In this document: positions 1 through 10,963 of the stretch, in pieces
Layout: every line of letters begins with the position of its first letter
How positions within the stretch are numbered: the stretch's first letter is position 1
Assembly (NCBI GenBank): GCA_016720655.1
Contig: JADKKE010000008.1
Coordinates: forward strand, 1 to 23,817
Direction: 5' to 3'
DNA length: 23,817 nucleotides
Source of the DNA: Bacteroidota bacterium
GTDB taxonomy: Bacteria > Bacteroidota > Bacteroidia > AKYH767-A > 2013-40CM-41-45
Position numbers and translations under genes: made by a program
Notes under the pieces: model-generated
Seen by the model: only the letters and a program-made list of their open reading frames with translations
Told to the model about the DNA's origin: nothing
Databases searched by the model: none

Positions 1-23
1 GCATCTGGGAGAAAAAGAAAATC

Positions 24-1669
24 ATGAAAAACTTCCTGTTCTAACCATCATCTTGCTCTATCCTGTTCGGTAAAACCGGCATTTTTGCAGAAGCAATCAA
101 AACAACAGACGTCAAAGTTTCAAAACGCTACCGTTTATCTCAGTGGAGCACAACCATGTGCTACCGATTTTACTGCAGTACCGGCAACAACCACTTTGTT
201 TTTGAAGGTGTCTCCCCAACCTGGAGGTAAAATTCAATTCAAGCATCCGCAAAGGAAATTTTGTAATTATGGATGTCAAATTTGAAACAAAATTTAATGA
301 TCAACCGAAAAATCATCCTCGAAATTGGTCGACAGGGCATTAAAAGCAGCCAATGACTTCTCTTGTCATGCTCAATTTGAAATGGAGGAATTGAATGAGC
401 AATTGAGCGGACTTGTTACAGAAAAAAATATATTGCTGAATAACCGTCTCCTCAAAGGTGAATCATTGCGTGATACACTCGATAAGTAAAGAAGGTATCG
501 CGTTTCTGCGTCAACGTTTAATTATTATCAGTACAGAAACAACGGGTTTAAAAAAAGAAAATCTTTACAAACAGGAATTAAAACAAACCCTTGATCTAAG
601 AATTGCTACTCTCAATAAAGTAAACGCAGAAGCGAAGCTTCCCGTGCAGAAGCAGTGCAAAACTATCGTGGTTATGGTTTACGCGAGGCTGCACACAGCA
701 GAAGTTTCCGTTTCCTTCTTTGTTCAGCAGGCGGCTTGGTTACCTTTCTTATGATTGCGTGCAAATACAAATGGTACAATGGATTTGTCATATAAAGCAG
801 AAATCCGGCAACAAAGCGGAATGGATTTGAAAAATGTCGCGCTTACATTGAGCACCGGCAACCTTCTCAAAGACAATCAAAACCAGAACTCAGTCCGTTT
901 TACCTGAGCTTTGTCCAGAATTCCCTCAGGGCGAAATACAAAACGAAATACGGGAAACGGTTGCAGCTGGCTCTTTATCTAAATAACTGACGATGAAAAA
1001 TGCCAAAAGACATAGCTTATGGCGGATGCCCCTACACTTCGCAGAATTTATTTCGAGAAATGAAAATGATTCAGACCGAATACGACATCAAATTGAAATA
1101 TTCAACTCCCCAATGATCCGAATATTCACGTCGTTGCAATACAAAACAAAACCCTGAAATCCAATTTACAAATATTCTTGCGGTACCTAAATTGGATTTG
1201 AATGCTCACTTGCCTGCCGACAAATAACTGGAGTGAAATGAATCTGCTTCCCGGAAATTCGCGAATTTATTTTGACGGAAATTACCTGCACCTCTGTTCT
1301 CAATCCGAAGTTTTGTTGATACGCTTTCCTCAGTCTGGGCAGAGATCGCGCGCCCTGGTGAGCAGAAAAAATTAAAAGACAAAACAAAGGAACGGATCAT
1401 TATCGACGAGAAAACCATTTCCATCACCTATGAAATTACCGTTCGGAATACAAAATCTTTCCCGGTGAAAAATGGACGTGACCGATCAAATTCCGCTAAG
1501 CGAGGACCCGGATATTAAAATCGCTCTTATCAATGGAGATGGTTCCTCCCTCGATGCAGAAACCGGAATCCTTGTGTGGGATCTTTCACTGAAAGCAAAC
1601 GAAAGCAAAAAACTGAAATTCACTTACGAAGTGAGGGTTCCGAAAAACAAAAATCTGGCCGGACTCTAA
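24..1669 (+). CDS. MuiA/DUF4139-family protein (frameshifted)
   Basis: I read this as one gene broken into several frames. An ATG at 24 starts a signal-peptide-like stretch that hits a stop at once (frameshift). Next come the N-terminal hallmarks of the mucoidy-inhibitor MuiA family (DUF4140 then DUF4139): ATVYLSGAQ near 136-162, and GNFVIMDVKFE just after 255. The middle (about 300-1100) is a charged, coiled-coil-like region in shifting frames. The end (about 1390-1669) reads ERIIIDEKTISITYEITVRN, then after a shift VTDQIPLSEDPDIKI and a conserved WDLSLKANE segment, which is the typical DUF4139 beta-rich C-terminus. About 548 codons matches the family's usual 500-600. The biochemical function of the family is unknown; Bacteroidota members are predicted to be exported. 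Family call is secure; whether the gene is truly broken is not. Confidence 0.82.
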
Positions 1670-1675
1670 AATCGT

Positions 1676-1709
1676 AAATCCGGCCTGCTTAGAGCAGGCC
1701 GGATTTTTT
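1676..1709 (+). terminator. Rho-independent terminator after the MuiA-family gene
   Basis: A perfect 14-bp stem (1676-1689 pairs with 1693-1706), GC-rich in the middle, has a 3-base loop TAG and runs into a six-T tract at 1704-1709. It starts 7 bases after the stop codon at 1669. This is the clearest terminator in the window. Confidence 0.93.
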
Positions 1710-1757
1710 ATTTCACATCCTTAGGAAATTGAATTTCCCTGCATTCATCAGGATTTC

Positions 1758-1765
1758 TATCTTGC
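1758..1765 (+). promoter_or_regulatory. Possible -7 promoter element for the membrane-protein gene
   Basis: TATCTTGC lies about 13 bases before the putative GTG start at 1778 and resembles the Bacteroidota -7 consensus TAnnTTTG with one mismatch. No convincing -33 TTG was found. Its place just after a strong terminator is what makes a promoter likely. Confidence 0.35.
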
Positions 1766-1777
1766 ATGCAAATTCCT

Positions 1778-3147
1778 GTGAAAGCAAAATCATCAACATA
1801 TCGCTGGCTCTCCTCATCCTTTTAAACTCGTGCTTTCATTTATTCAGCAAGCCCGAATTAGTCTGGATGGTGATATGGCAAGTATTATTGTTCCTTCGAA
1901 GAGTTATGAAAAGGTAATGCAGGATCCCTTTGCGCTCAGTGTTTTACTGAAACACGAATCCTACGCTGCGCCCAACCGGTCTTTTGCACATTGGATGATG
2001 GCAGGCTATTTTCGGACGGTTCCTTTTTTCATGCAGAATTTCACGAACAAAATTGATAGTATATATGCATCTGTCGCACTTGCGAAAGTATTAATGCAGG
2101 CATTCCTCCTCTTTCTGCTCGCATCGCTTGCAGGCGGAACACGCAAGATCAGGAGCAGGGAATTTCTTTTCCCGGCAGTGCTGATTTCATTTCTATTTCA
2201 AACAGCCGAATTCAATCAATACATCGGAGTGATAGATCGATCCATTACCTATGCTTTTTTTTATGCACTCCCGATGAGTTTTCTCGTTTTGTTTTTTCAA
2301 ATGCTCTTTTTTATTGAGAAAAATGGAGGATGGAAAAATGCAGGCATCATCCGGAAAATAACATTGATAGCACTCCCTGTCCTCATTTCCCTGAGCGGGC
2401 CTTTGAATCCCGGTGTTGCACTCATTGTATGTGTACTCATCTTTTGCAATGAATTTTGGAAGACAAAAAACAGCAATGAAAATGTAATTTCAAATGTTTT
2501 CGGGAGGCTCAAACAAATTCCACAATCCATCCGCATCACATTTCCCATTCTCATTTTATTGAGTATGTATTCCTGGTATATCGGACAATTCAATTCGGAA
2601 AATTTTAATTTTTCTTTGCCCATAAAAGAACGTTACCTCCGCATGTTTGATGTGATGCCGGATTTTTTCTTTGGCAACAGTGCTTTGCCGGTTCTCATTC
2701 TGTTCATCCTTCTGAACTACATCTTCCTCCGCTTTACTCCGAATACAAAAGAACGGTCTGATCTTTTTCAATCAGGGAAATTAATTCTCATCTTTTCTCT
2801 TGTCTATCTCTTGCTACTTCCACTGGGAGGTTACCGCGGATACAGACCCACCATTTTACGATGGGACACTTTTGTTCCCGTTTATATTTGTCTCTATTTT
2901 CTTGCCGGATATACTTCTGTTGTGTTGTTCAAACAAATTCTGCCGCAAACACGAAAAATTGAATTTGTATGGCCCTCTCTTTTGTGTGTACTTCTTCATT
3001 CCGATGCATCCTTTGTATAAGGACAACAAATACGAAAGACTTCGATTAAAAGACCTCGCCAATTCACAGGAAGAAATGGTAGAACTGAAAAACGACTGCA
3101 CAGTTATGGCTTGGGTGCTTCTGAGGGATTTAGGGAATCAGAATTGA
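1778..3147 (+). CDS. Polytopic membrane protein (frameshifted)
   Basis: The main frame (1830-3020) encodes about 396 residues with roughly eight hydrophobic segments, for example around AKVLMQAFLLFLLASLAGG, ITLIALPVLISLSG and LILIFSLVYLLLLPLGG. The mature-looking N-terminus RISLDGDMASIIVPS is preceded in another frame by a hydrophobic segment (SLALLILLNSCFHLF). I therefore put the start at the GTG of 1778 and assume one or two indels before 1850. A third shift near 2990 joins a soluble tail ending LLRDLGNQN at 3147. The pattern, a short extracytoplasmic loop after helix 1 followed by many helices, resembles uncharacterised Bacteroidota membrane proteins and some glycosyltransferase-like ones. 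I see no catalytic motif and assign no function. Confidence 0.7.
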
Positions 3148-3290
3148 ATTGCAACTCTTAAAATATTGGGGAGTAATTGAAAAACTGAGGTTTTATTTTC
3201 AGAAGTAGTTAGACTATTCGAAAAAGAGATTCTGAAGTGTCCTTAGCGGGTTATTGGGGATCTGACAACTTTATTATTCCTTTGCAGCAA

Positions 3291-4870
3291 TCAATATTTT
3301 ACGATTTTATATACAGTGCCATTTTCTGTTTTCAAAAAATAAATTCCGGAAGAAAAATTAGAAATGTTAATTGACTCATTCATTGCTTTCAAATCAAACT
3401 GTTTCAAATAATTTCCTGTAATAGAATACACATTTACAGATTCAGGGAATTTATTAGTTGTGATACGAAGAATATCTTTGGTCGGATTGGGTGAAATTTG
3501 AATTTCATTTTTGGAAGGAGTTTCTGAAATTGAATTGGTGCCTACAAAGGAAATTTTTGCTGTCCAGATGTCTCTGCAATCAAATCCAGTACAATCCCCA
3601 ATCTCAGCGTGATGACCTGTAACTTGTCCGTCAAATGATACAGTTTCGCCAGTAGTCAGATAAGATTCATTATTAATCACACAGATAGAATGGGGTAAAT
3701 CTTCATCACTTCCTCCAAAGCAATTACCACCTAGGAAATTTCCAAGTGAATCTGTATGAAACACCCAGAAATCAGTATAACCGTGAGCACCTGAAACATT
3801 ACCGTCAAAGGAGCCGGTATTGCTCAAATAAACCAATTCATGATTTGGTGTTTCACTGACAGAAACCGCCCAATCGTAAGTTGAGCCCCATAACATTTTT
3901 GCCAGATTAGATTACCAGCATAATCGAGCTTGATTGACCAAACATCATTTGCTCCATGATTTCGGATACTTGAATATTATTGGAATTTGTTTCTCCCGTA
4001 ATCAATAGAGTACTATCAGATAAATTTGTTAAAGCAGATGGTGTTTCATCTGATGAACCTCCATAACATCTTGCCCATGTTATTGATCCGGTTGAATCCA
4101 GTTTGACAACCCAAAAATCAGAACCTCCAATTAAGCCTGCAACATCACCCCCAGGAACAGAAGCATTAGAACAAACTACAAAACTATGATCATAGGTTTC
4201 AGTAATTTGACCACAATCTTCATAAAACCCACTACCAAGGCATCTTTGCCATTGTATATCCCCAAGTTTATCCAATTTGAGTACCCAAACATCAGGGTCA
4301 CAACCTGCACATGAATGTTGGCCAATCACATCTCCATCTATGGAGTAAGTATCACCTGCAAGAATATATCCGGAATCTGTTGTTTGATGAATATCTTTTA
4401 TGTCTTCAACGTCAGTCCCTCCATAACATTTCTGCCATTGAATAACTCCATTCGAATCCAATTTGACGATCCAATAATCTGATATACCATGATTGCCAGA
4501 AACATCATGATCATTGGACAACGTAAAACCACCGGCAATAAATCCACCATCAAATGTTGTGTCAATTGATTGAAAAAATCAGATGAAGAACTCCATAAGA
4601 ATAGCTCCATCTAATATTTCCAAGTGTATCTAATTTCATCACCCATGCATCAGCAGGCCCGAGAGGATTTGTAATGTCGCCATTAGATGAAAAGACACAT
4701 CCGGCAACAATGTATCCGCTTCTTCCAATTTTGCATGAATAAGAATAATCATTTAAGTCTCCACCATAACAATGGCCCCAATCTAGCTGAGGAATCTGTG
4801 AAGAGCTGTTCATTGCGAACAATAACAAATTAAAAATTAGGGAAAGTATTGACAAATACCTTTTCATCAT
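3291..4870 (-). CDS. C2: T9SS-exported beta-propeller-like repeat protein (frameshifted)
   Basis: ATG-ATG at 4870 begins a signal peptide (MMKRYLSILSLIFNLLLFAM, cleavage near SSSQ). The body is about seven repeats of 60-75 residues with the pattern DxWxxKLDxxGxIxWQKCxGG, followed by an acidic turn, a G-Y/F-I-x-x-G strand and a DGDVxGxHG loop. That is a predicted beta-propeller common in secreted Bacteroidota proteins. The last 80 residues hold a T9SS type A sorting domain (ISPNPTKDILRIT ... FSSGIYFLKTENG, ending KIVKY). Frameshifts near 4600, 4555 and 3900 split it; joining the frames gives about 526 residues. It starts 2 bases after the stop of B2, so the two are probably co-translated. The ligand is unknown. 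C1 (10964-12548) is a diverged paralogue. Confidence 0.85.
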
Positions 4871-4872
4871 GA

Positions 4873-7800
4873 TTACATTTTTATTATTTTCATTGGATGA
4901 TTTTCTCCCGCTTGAACAAAATAAACTCCAGATTTCAATCTTTCAAGATTAATCATAAGTTCCGTGCTTTCAATTTTATTTATTAATAATAAATCACCTT
5001 CCACTGAAAATACCTTTAACAAATCTCCTGAATGAAGGTTAGAAATTAGTACTTGTGATAAAACTGGGTTTGGTTGCAAAATTAAATCATTTCCATTTGT
5101 CTGAGGGTTGGAAGTCTGTGACATCCTTAAACAAGGTGTTGGGGGATAACAAGCTGCGGGGCAAAACAAAGGAGAATGTGTAATACATCCACTGCAGTTG
5201 AAAATATCAGTAACCTTATTTGGGATTGTAGGATCCAAATATTTCGCTTCACAAGGATAATCAATCATGTCTGAAAAATTAGGAATAATAGTTAGAGGCA
5301 CCATCGTTGTGATTGAATAAGTTAAAGCACTAGGGATGGTATGTAATGAAGAGTTATTTATCTGTGTTCCATAAATACTTCCTAAATCATGTGTGGTTGT
5401 TATTCCGTGATTTTTAAAAAGTACATGATTCATTATGGTATTATTCCATGTAACTGTGCCGCCAGCTAAAAAAATTAATCTCATTTGCTTATTTGTTTCA
5501 ATTGTACAAAAATTAAAACGTGCTCTTGCTGCATCGCTAAAATTGATTAAATATTCATGAGATTGAGAGATCGGAGATCCGCACTCATCATGTAAATCTG
5601 AGTTGTGACTTTCAATCCCATTAAAGTCTTCCCTGAAAATACATCCATAGGTAGGCGCAGAAGGAATACCATGAAATTTAGCATGATCGTCAGAGATGCA
5701 TGTCTGACATAGGTGTACAGGAAAACAATGTTGTATTGTTCCATAAAATGTACATTGTTGAAAGTCGAAATCTTTTCCTCCTGGTAAGGCAGCATAACTA
5801 GCACCTGGATGTTGTGACAGAGGGGATTCAGCGTTAATAAATAAGCATTTTTGAAAAGTCATATCTACTGCATAATCTGCATTTAGCAGTCCGCCAGTTA
5901 TATCTACTTCAATTCCTGCTTTTAAATTATATAAGAATTTGCAGTTTTGAAATAAGCCGTGTTCCATTGGGTTTCCACCCAAGTATTCCCAATCTACACC
6001 ATCGTAAACTTCAGATCCTAATCGGCCTAGTGCGTTATAATTAAATTCAGAATTAAAAACATTAACAACCCGTCCACCACCCCAATCAAACCCACATCTA
6101 CCATTCCAATTAAATTTAGAATTACGAATAGTAACGTCCACATTATCTGTTAAATTAGCAGGTCTCATATTATCTAAAATAAGGATTCCATCCAATCCAA
6201 AGTGATGAACATTAACACTATTTATTTGCACAGTAACACATGAATTTAAATCGATTCCATCTGCACCAAGTTGGATTCCGTTGGGTGAAAAATGACCACC
6301 AATATTTAAATTAGGTAAATTTCCATCTATATCTAAATTCTCTATGGTCAGGTTTGTGCAATTTAATGCTCTTAAAAATGTCCCTGGCGTTGCACAATAC
6401 TGGTAGTCAGAAACTGAAGTAGTGCCAACAATTAATCTGTCATTTGCATTCCAATCGAATAATCCATACTCTAAACAATCATCAAATATAATTTTTGATG
6501 CTAATCCACTTACTATCTTTCCCATGATTTTAAGATTATTACAATTGGAAAAGCACAAAATATCATTTCCTGTTTTCCCTAAAGAATGGAAACCAGTTGT
6601 ACTTGAATTGGAAAAATTTTGGCTCCCAACTCGGTATGTGCCTGGAGGTATATAAAGTGTACCATTCCCATTTCGGTTATTAAAGTAATCTGCCGCCGCA
6701 AGAAAAGCGCAGGTCGAGTTTGTGCTTCCGCTTGGATCTGCTCCGAAATCCGTTACGATATTTACATAAGCTGTAGTTGGCGATGTATTTGGAGTGCACG
6801 GAATTGAAATAGGTGATCTCCAACAATCACCACCTACACCTCTTATATTAACGGGAAATGCGTTCCTACAGCCTTTTGAATCTGTGATTGTCAATGTATC
6901 CCATCCCACACCGATAAATGTTAAATCTAAGGATGATTCGTTGCCGTTTGACCAAAGAAATGAATAAGGTGGTGAACCTCCTCTAACAATAGAATTAGTG
7001 CTACCATCTATTGTAGAATCAGCACTTGGTGGATTGAAATAAATTGTTGCTTCTATTGGCGGTGGATCTTGTATGTTTACTTCAACATTTACTCTACATC
7101 CAGCATCGTCTTGCACTACCACTTTATATATTCCAGCAGTCAAAACAGAATGAAACGAAGTGGTTGAACTATCAAATTCCCAATAAAATGAATATGGTGA
7201 AGTGCCGCCTGAAACATTTATGGTTGCAGCACCATCGTTTCCATCATAGCAAGAAAGATTTGAATAACGTAGATGAAGCCGAAAGATTATTTGATTCAAC
7301 TATCTCAAATCGGGTTGAGGAAATACAACCAGAATTATCAGTAATGAAAAGCGTATCATACCCAACACTTAACCCTTCGGCGATAGTATCTGTTCCTCCG
7401 CTAGACCATTGATAAATATAAGGACTGGTTCCTCCAGATACAGAAGCATATGCAGCTCCATTGTTCATTCCGCAAATTGAAGAGTCAATGGTCAATTCAA
7501 TACTTATTTCGTTTGTAGAAGATAAATTAAATGAAGCATAACTTTTGCATCCAGTTGAATCGATTAGGTAAACATTATTCAAACCTGCCCTTAAATTAAT
7601 TGCAACTGAATCGGTATCGTTTGATTCAATCCACAAATATTTAAATGGGGTAAAACCTGAAGTAATATTAAGGGAAGCCTGACCATCGTTCCAGCCAAAA
7701 CAAGTTGGAATCTTTAGTTCATTTACTGTAAAGACTGGCCCGGTACTATCCGATACATTGAAAAAGGAAGTAAATACGCAATCATTAGTATCTTTAATAA

Positions 7801-8491
7801 TTACTGAATATGTACCTGATGGTATTGAAGCAAGAACCGAATCGTCTTCTGAAGAAACACTCCATTTGTAAGAATACGGCTTTTCACCTCCAGTTGCTGA
7901 GGCAATTGCAGCACCCGATGAATCTGCACAGTTTGACAAAATCGTGCTGATTGTTGCTGTGAAAGCTATCGGTTCTGAAAGCAAAATAGTATCATTTATA
8001 TTACATCCATTAGAATCTTTTATTGTTACCAAATACAAATTGGCTCCCAAATTTTCTCTATTCGGTGTACTCAAAAAATTATCCGCCCATTGAAATTCAT
8101 AGGGATCATTTCCACCTGAAACTGTTAGATGGATTGAACCAGTAAATTCCCCATTGCAAACCACATTTTTTATTGACTTTAAAACTGTAATTGTTGGGCA
8201 ATCCTTAATACCAGCAACAAACTCCCGACAACCAGAATCAATTGAAGCAGTGAACCCTGGTAAAAGATCAACGTCAATTGTAGAATGAATATTTACACTC
8301 GCGCTATCAGTCATACTCACATGTCCTGTTGAATACGGAACAACAATCTCCCCGTTGTAGAAGAAATCATGATCAACAGTAAGTACAGTGTCAATTACCG
8401 GCACAGATATTGTCTGTGCAGATACAAAATTTACAGTAAAGCAAATCAAAACCATAGCCAGGGGACTATGAATAAACCGAATCGTTTTCAT
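4873..8491 (-). CDS. B2: SprB-repeat / pectate-lyase-type beta-helix T9SS protein
   Basis: Start at 8491 gives a signal peptide ending VNFVSAQ. Order of modules: an N-terminal domain of about 70 residues (VPYSTGHVSMTDSASVNI, then LLPGFTASIDSGC and VAGIKDC); six SprB-like repeats of about 75 residues (C...DG...GG..PY.Y.WS...G.Y.V...D..GC); a pectate lyase superfamily beta-helix from about 6770 to 5500 (VTDFGADPSGS, LYIPPGTYRVGS, then NxDIDGN, VHHFGLDGILILDN and RCGFDWGGGR coils); a Cys-rich linker (NCSGC...FCPAAC); and a T9SS sorting domain (LQPNPVLSQV ... LKSGVYFVQAG, KIIKM). One frameshift near 7250-7290 lies inside repeat 5. Reconstructed length is about 1206 residues. It is exported and probably surface-attached. 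The beta-helix fold is shared by polysaccharide lyases and hydrolases, but activity is not shown here; a binding role is equally possible. Confidence 0.88.
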
Positions 8492-8515
8492 GGCAGATGA
8501 GTTAAGAAGTTTGAT

Positions 8516-10276
8516 TTATTTTTTCACCTGTTCGGATAGATCCGATACTTTTTTTATCAGTTCATTATTATGCTTTTGAAGCATTTTCAACATTTCATTT
8601 TGTTCAAGAACGTATAAGGTCAATTCTTCAATTTTCTGAAGCAATTTACTTTGCATGTCTCCCACGCTATTTCCATCTTGTTCAACCTGGGCTCTTGTTG
8701 GAATATCTGGTAAATGGTTATTAATTGAAATGAATTTTTTCAATTCATCCAAGGACATTAATTTATATTCTGGTCTGAAAACATAATCTGGCCATGCTGT
8801 GTGCAATTTTACTTTCACTTCTTCACAAATGATTTTTCCGTTTACAGCTAACTTGTACCCGGAAGGGATTTGAGAAGTACCTATCCCAACATTCCCTTGT
8901 TGTCGGAAGATTGTAAATATCATTTGTATGATTACAGTAATCAGTCACCCATCTGCTTGTTGGTGTGACACAAGGTTGCTGACTTGTTCCATGTGATCCA
9001 ATTCTTAAAACACCTTGACTATCCACGAATACAGAACGAAGTCTATCAGTACAAATAGTATCAACTTTCAATGCACTTTTTAGCTCGACCATTCCTGTGC
9101 TGTATATTCTCAAGCGTTCAGTTCCGTTAGTCCGGATTCTGAAATCTTTGTTGTCATTTGTTCCGATATAGTTTGAGTCTGCATTTGTTCCGGCATTTTT
9201 ACAGTCCAATCTTCCCGATCCGGTTGGGTAAGTGTAATTTCTTTGGTTTTAGTACAACCATTTACATCTGTGACGACAAGAGAATAATTTCGTGCAATCA
9301 CAGCAGAAAGGTTGGCAGTTGTTTGGCCAGTATTCCAGGCGTATGAATATGGACTCACGCCACCATTTGCACTACTAGTGACATAGCCATCTGAACAATT
9401 AAAGCAGCTCGTATTCTTTCCATTCCCGTAAGTTGTAGCCGCGAGGTCGTAATTTATTGCAGCAGGTTCTGTTAATACGATTGAACGAGTTAAATGGGCA
9501 TCGTTGGCATCATAAATTTGGACAGTAAAAGTGCCAATCTTTAAGGAATCGATAGCATTTGTTGTATCTCCAACATTCCATAAATATCTATACGGTGGAA
9601 CTCCACCATCTACAGTTAGACTGATACTCCCATTCGATCCTGTGTAACACGAAATATTATACCCATGATGCAGTGGGCTTGATAAGCTAACCACATGAAG
9701 TGGGGTTGGTTCGGTTAAAGTAAAGGAAGCGGTATATGTACATTGATTATCATCTGTGATGGTAACAGTATAGGTTCCGGCGGTTGCGCCACCTAGATTT
9801 TCTTTCTGTATTCCATTGCTCCAAAGAAAAGAGTACGGCGGAGTACCTCCGGAAGGGCTTAAATGGATAAGTCCATCATCTGCACCTTGATAAGAAATAT
9901 TATATCCACCTTCGAAAACTGATAATTCAGGCGTAGTGGTGATAGCAGTTACATCATAAATTTTGGCACTTTTGAATGCCGTGTCATTATTACCATCAAT
10001 CACCGTGAAAACATAGTCACCCGGGCCAAGGTTTGTGATCTTTTTAGTATACGCAGTGAAAGCTCCGTTTGTCCATTGAAAAGAATATGGAGGAACTCCG
10101 CCAACAATGACAGCCTCCATCGTTCCGTCTTGCACTCCATGGCAAGAAACATCAGTTCCGCTTGGATATTTGTAATGGTGATGACTACATCCAGATCTGT
10201 TGCAATGAAATTTTGAAAGGAGGAGAAATGACAACACAATGAAAATTGAAACGTGATTGGTAGTTTGCTTTTTCAT
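8516..10276 (-). CDS. A2: SprB-repeat protein with tail-fibre-like and coiled-coil C-terminus
   Basis: I place the start at 10276 (MKKQTTNHVSIFIVLSFLLL, a good signal peptide) although an upstream ATG in the same frame exists; a promoter lies between the two. Four SprB-like repeats (GGVPPYSFQWTNG, GGTPPYSFLWSNG, GGVPPYRYLWN, GGVSPYSYAWNTG) are followed by a segment seen in Bacteroidota tail-fibre-like proteins (GTNADSNYIGTNDNKDFRIR, then NVGIGTSQIPSGYKLAVNGK). The C-terminus has LHTAWPDYVF, HLPDIP and LLQKIEELTLYVLEQNE, ending in a coiled coil. There is no T9SS sorting domain. Relative to A1 it carries indels near 10167, 10195, 9200 and 8897; combining the copies restores one frame of about 587 codons. 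It is the first gene of the downstream cassette, 24 bases before B2. Confidence 0.85.
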
Positions 10277-10523
10277 GAAAAATTGTTTTAAGAAAAAATG
10301 AAATGAATAGGGAGAATAAGTCCTATCAAATGTATACATAAATTTTCCGAAATTGACAACAGAAATGTATTGATTAGCCAATTAATCCGAAATTAAAAAC
10401 AATTTAATAAAAAGGTGCAAAGCGTTATTTTCTCTTGGAATGAACAATTCTTGGCAAAATCCTTTAGTGAAAGTCCCAGGCTAGGGAGATTTAAACTTAA
10501 TAAAAGTGTATTTCTAAATTTCT
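8785..10523. repeat. Long direct repeat, downstream copy (with 16473-18216)
   Basis: About 1.74 kb covering the leader, promoter and most of gene A is almost base-for-base identical to 16473-18216 in the same orientation. By eye I find only scattered substitutions and short indels. On one side identity ends at a point inside the coiled-coil-coding part of gene A (just below 8785). On the other it ends at 10523, directly beside the terminal inverted repeat element. The stretch 10277-10523 between the gene start and that element holds the promoter but no other gene that I see. Confidence 0.95.
10327..10359 (-). promoter_or_regulatory. Bacteroidota-type promoter of cassette A2-B2-C2
   Basis: Read on the - strand, TACATTTG (10334-10327) fits the -7 consensus TAnnTTTG exactly, and a TTG (10359-10357) lies 22 bases upstream as the -33 element. 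Transcription would begin about 44 bases before the ATG at 10276. The same sequence occurs upstream of A1. Confidence 0.68.
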
Positions 10524-10524
10524 T

Positions 10525-10951
10525 CCTGCTGGGACAAGTCTTTAAGGAAAGCCCGTGCGCCACCGGAATGGCCCGTTATAAAGTCTAAGACCTTAGAGAT
10601 ATAGCATTTTTATCCTCCGCAGGAACAAGTCTTTAATGAATGTATACACGTTAGTGACTTGGTCCCTCATCCTGTTTGTGAATTCAACACGCATGTCCCA
10701 TTCCACAAATATTTTATTTTTCACTGAAAAATTAAAGCCAAAAAAAGCTTGTTCGTATAGTATGTACTTTTGATTCGGAACTGAAAGATTCTTATGCTAC
10801 CGAAAATTTAAACCACTTTTGGAATTCACCTTAAGGTTGTATGAAGTATTCCGATTCTTTGAATAAAAGGTTTTATTTCTAAGGCCCTAGACTTTATAAC
10901 GGGCCATTCCGGTGGCGCACACGCTTTCCTTAAAGACTTGTCCCAGCGGGG
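10525..10951. mobile_element. MITE-like element with about 76-bp terminal inverted repeats
   Basis: The left arm (10525-10600) and right arm (10875-10951) are inverted copies with only a few mismatches; the shared core includes GACAAGTCTTTAAGGAAAGC and GCGCCACCGGAATGGCCCG. The interior of about 274 bp has no credible ORF. A second, imperfect copy of the arm tip lies inside at about 10612-10642 (ACAAGTCTTTAATGAA). I could not see a clear target-site duplication. It sits 12 bp past the stop of C1 and directly at the end of the long direct repeat. It could be a non-autonomous transposon, or a large hairpin that ends transcription from C1. Confidence 0.7.
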
Positions 10952-10963
10952 TAAAATATTAAA

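Noticed and set aside
1187..1427. Two overlapping - strand open frames of 66 and 73 codons
   Set aside because: They lie opposite the DUF4139 part of the MuiA-family gene, whose C-terminal motifs read clearly on the + strand.
3148..3290. Terminator between the convergent membrane-protein gene and C2
   Set aside because: Only weak AT-rich inverted stretches are present, with no GC stem followed by a T tract.
7044..7412. A 122-codon open frame on the + strand inside B2
   Set aside because: It is antisense to SprB repeats 5 and 6 of B2, has no recognisable protein features, and exists only because the coding strand is AT-rich with few stops opposite.
8516..9209. Prophage tail-fibre gene
   Set aside because: The tail-fibre-like segment is fused to SprB repeats and a signal peptide, and no phage structural, integrase or lysis genes are nearby; such segments are common in ordinary Bacteroidota surface proteins.
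9110..10381. Start of gene A at the upstream ATG (10381) giving a 35-residue extension
   Set aside because: The extension would run through the predicted promoter and leader, and only the start at 10276 gives a normal signal peptide.
10525..10951. Insertion sequence with its own transposase
   Set aside because: No ORF of useful length lies between the inverted arms on either strand.
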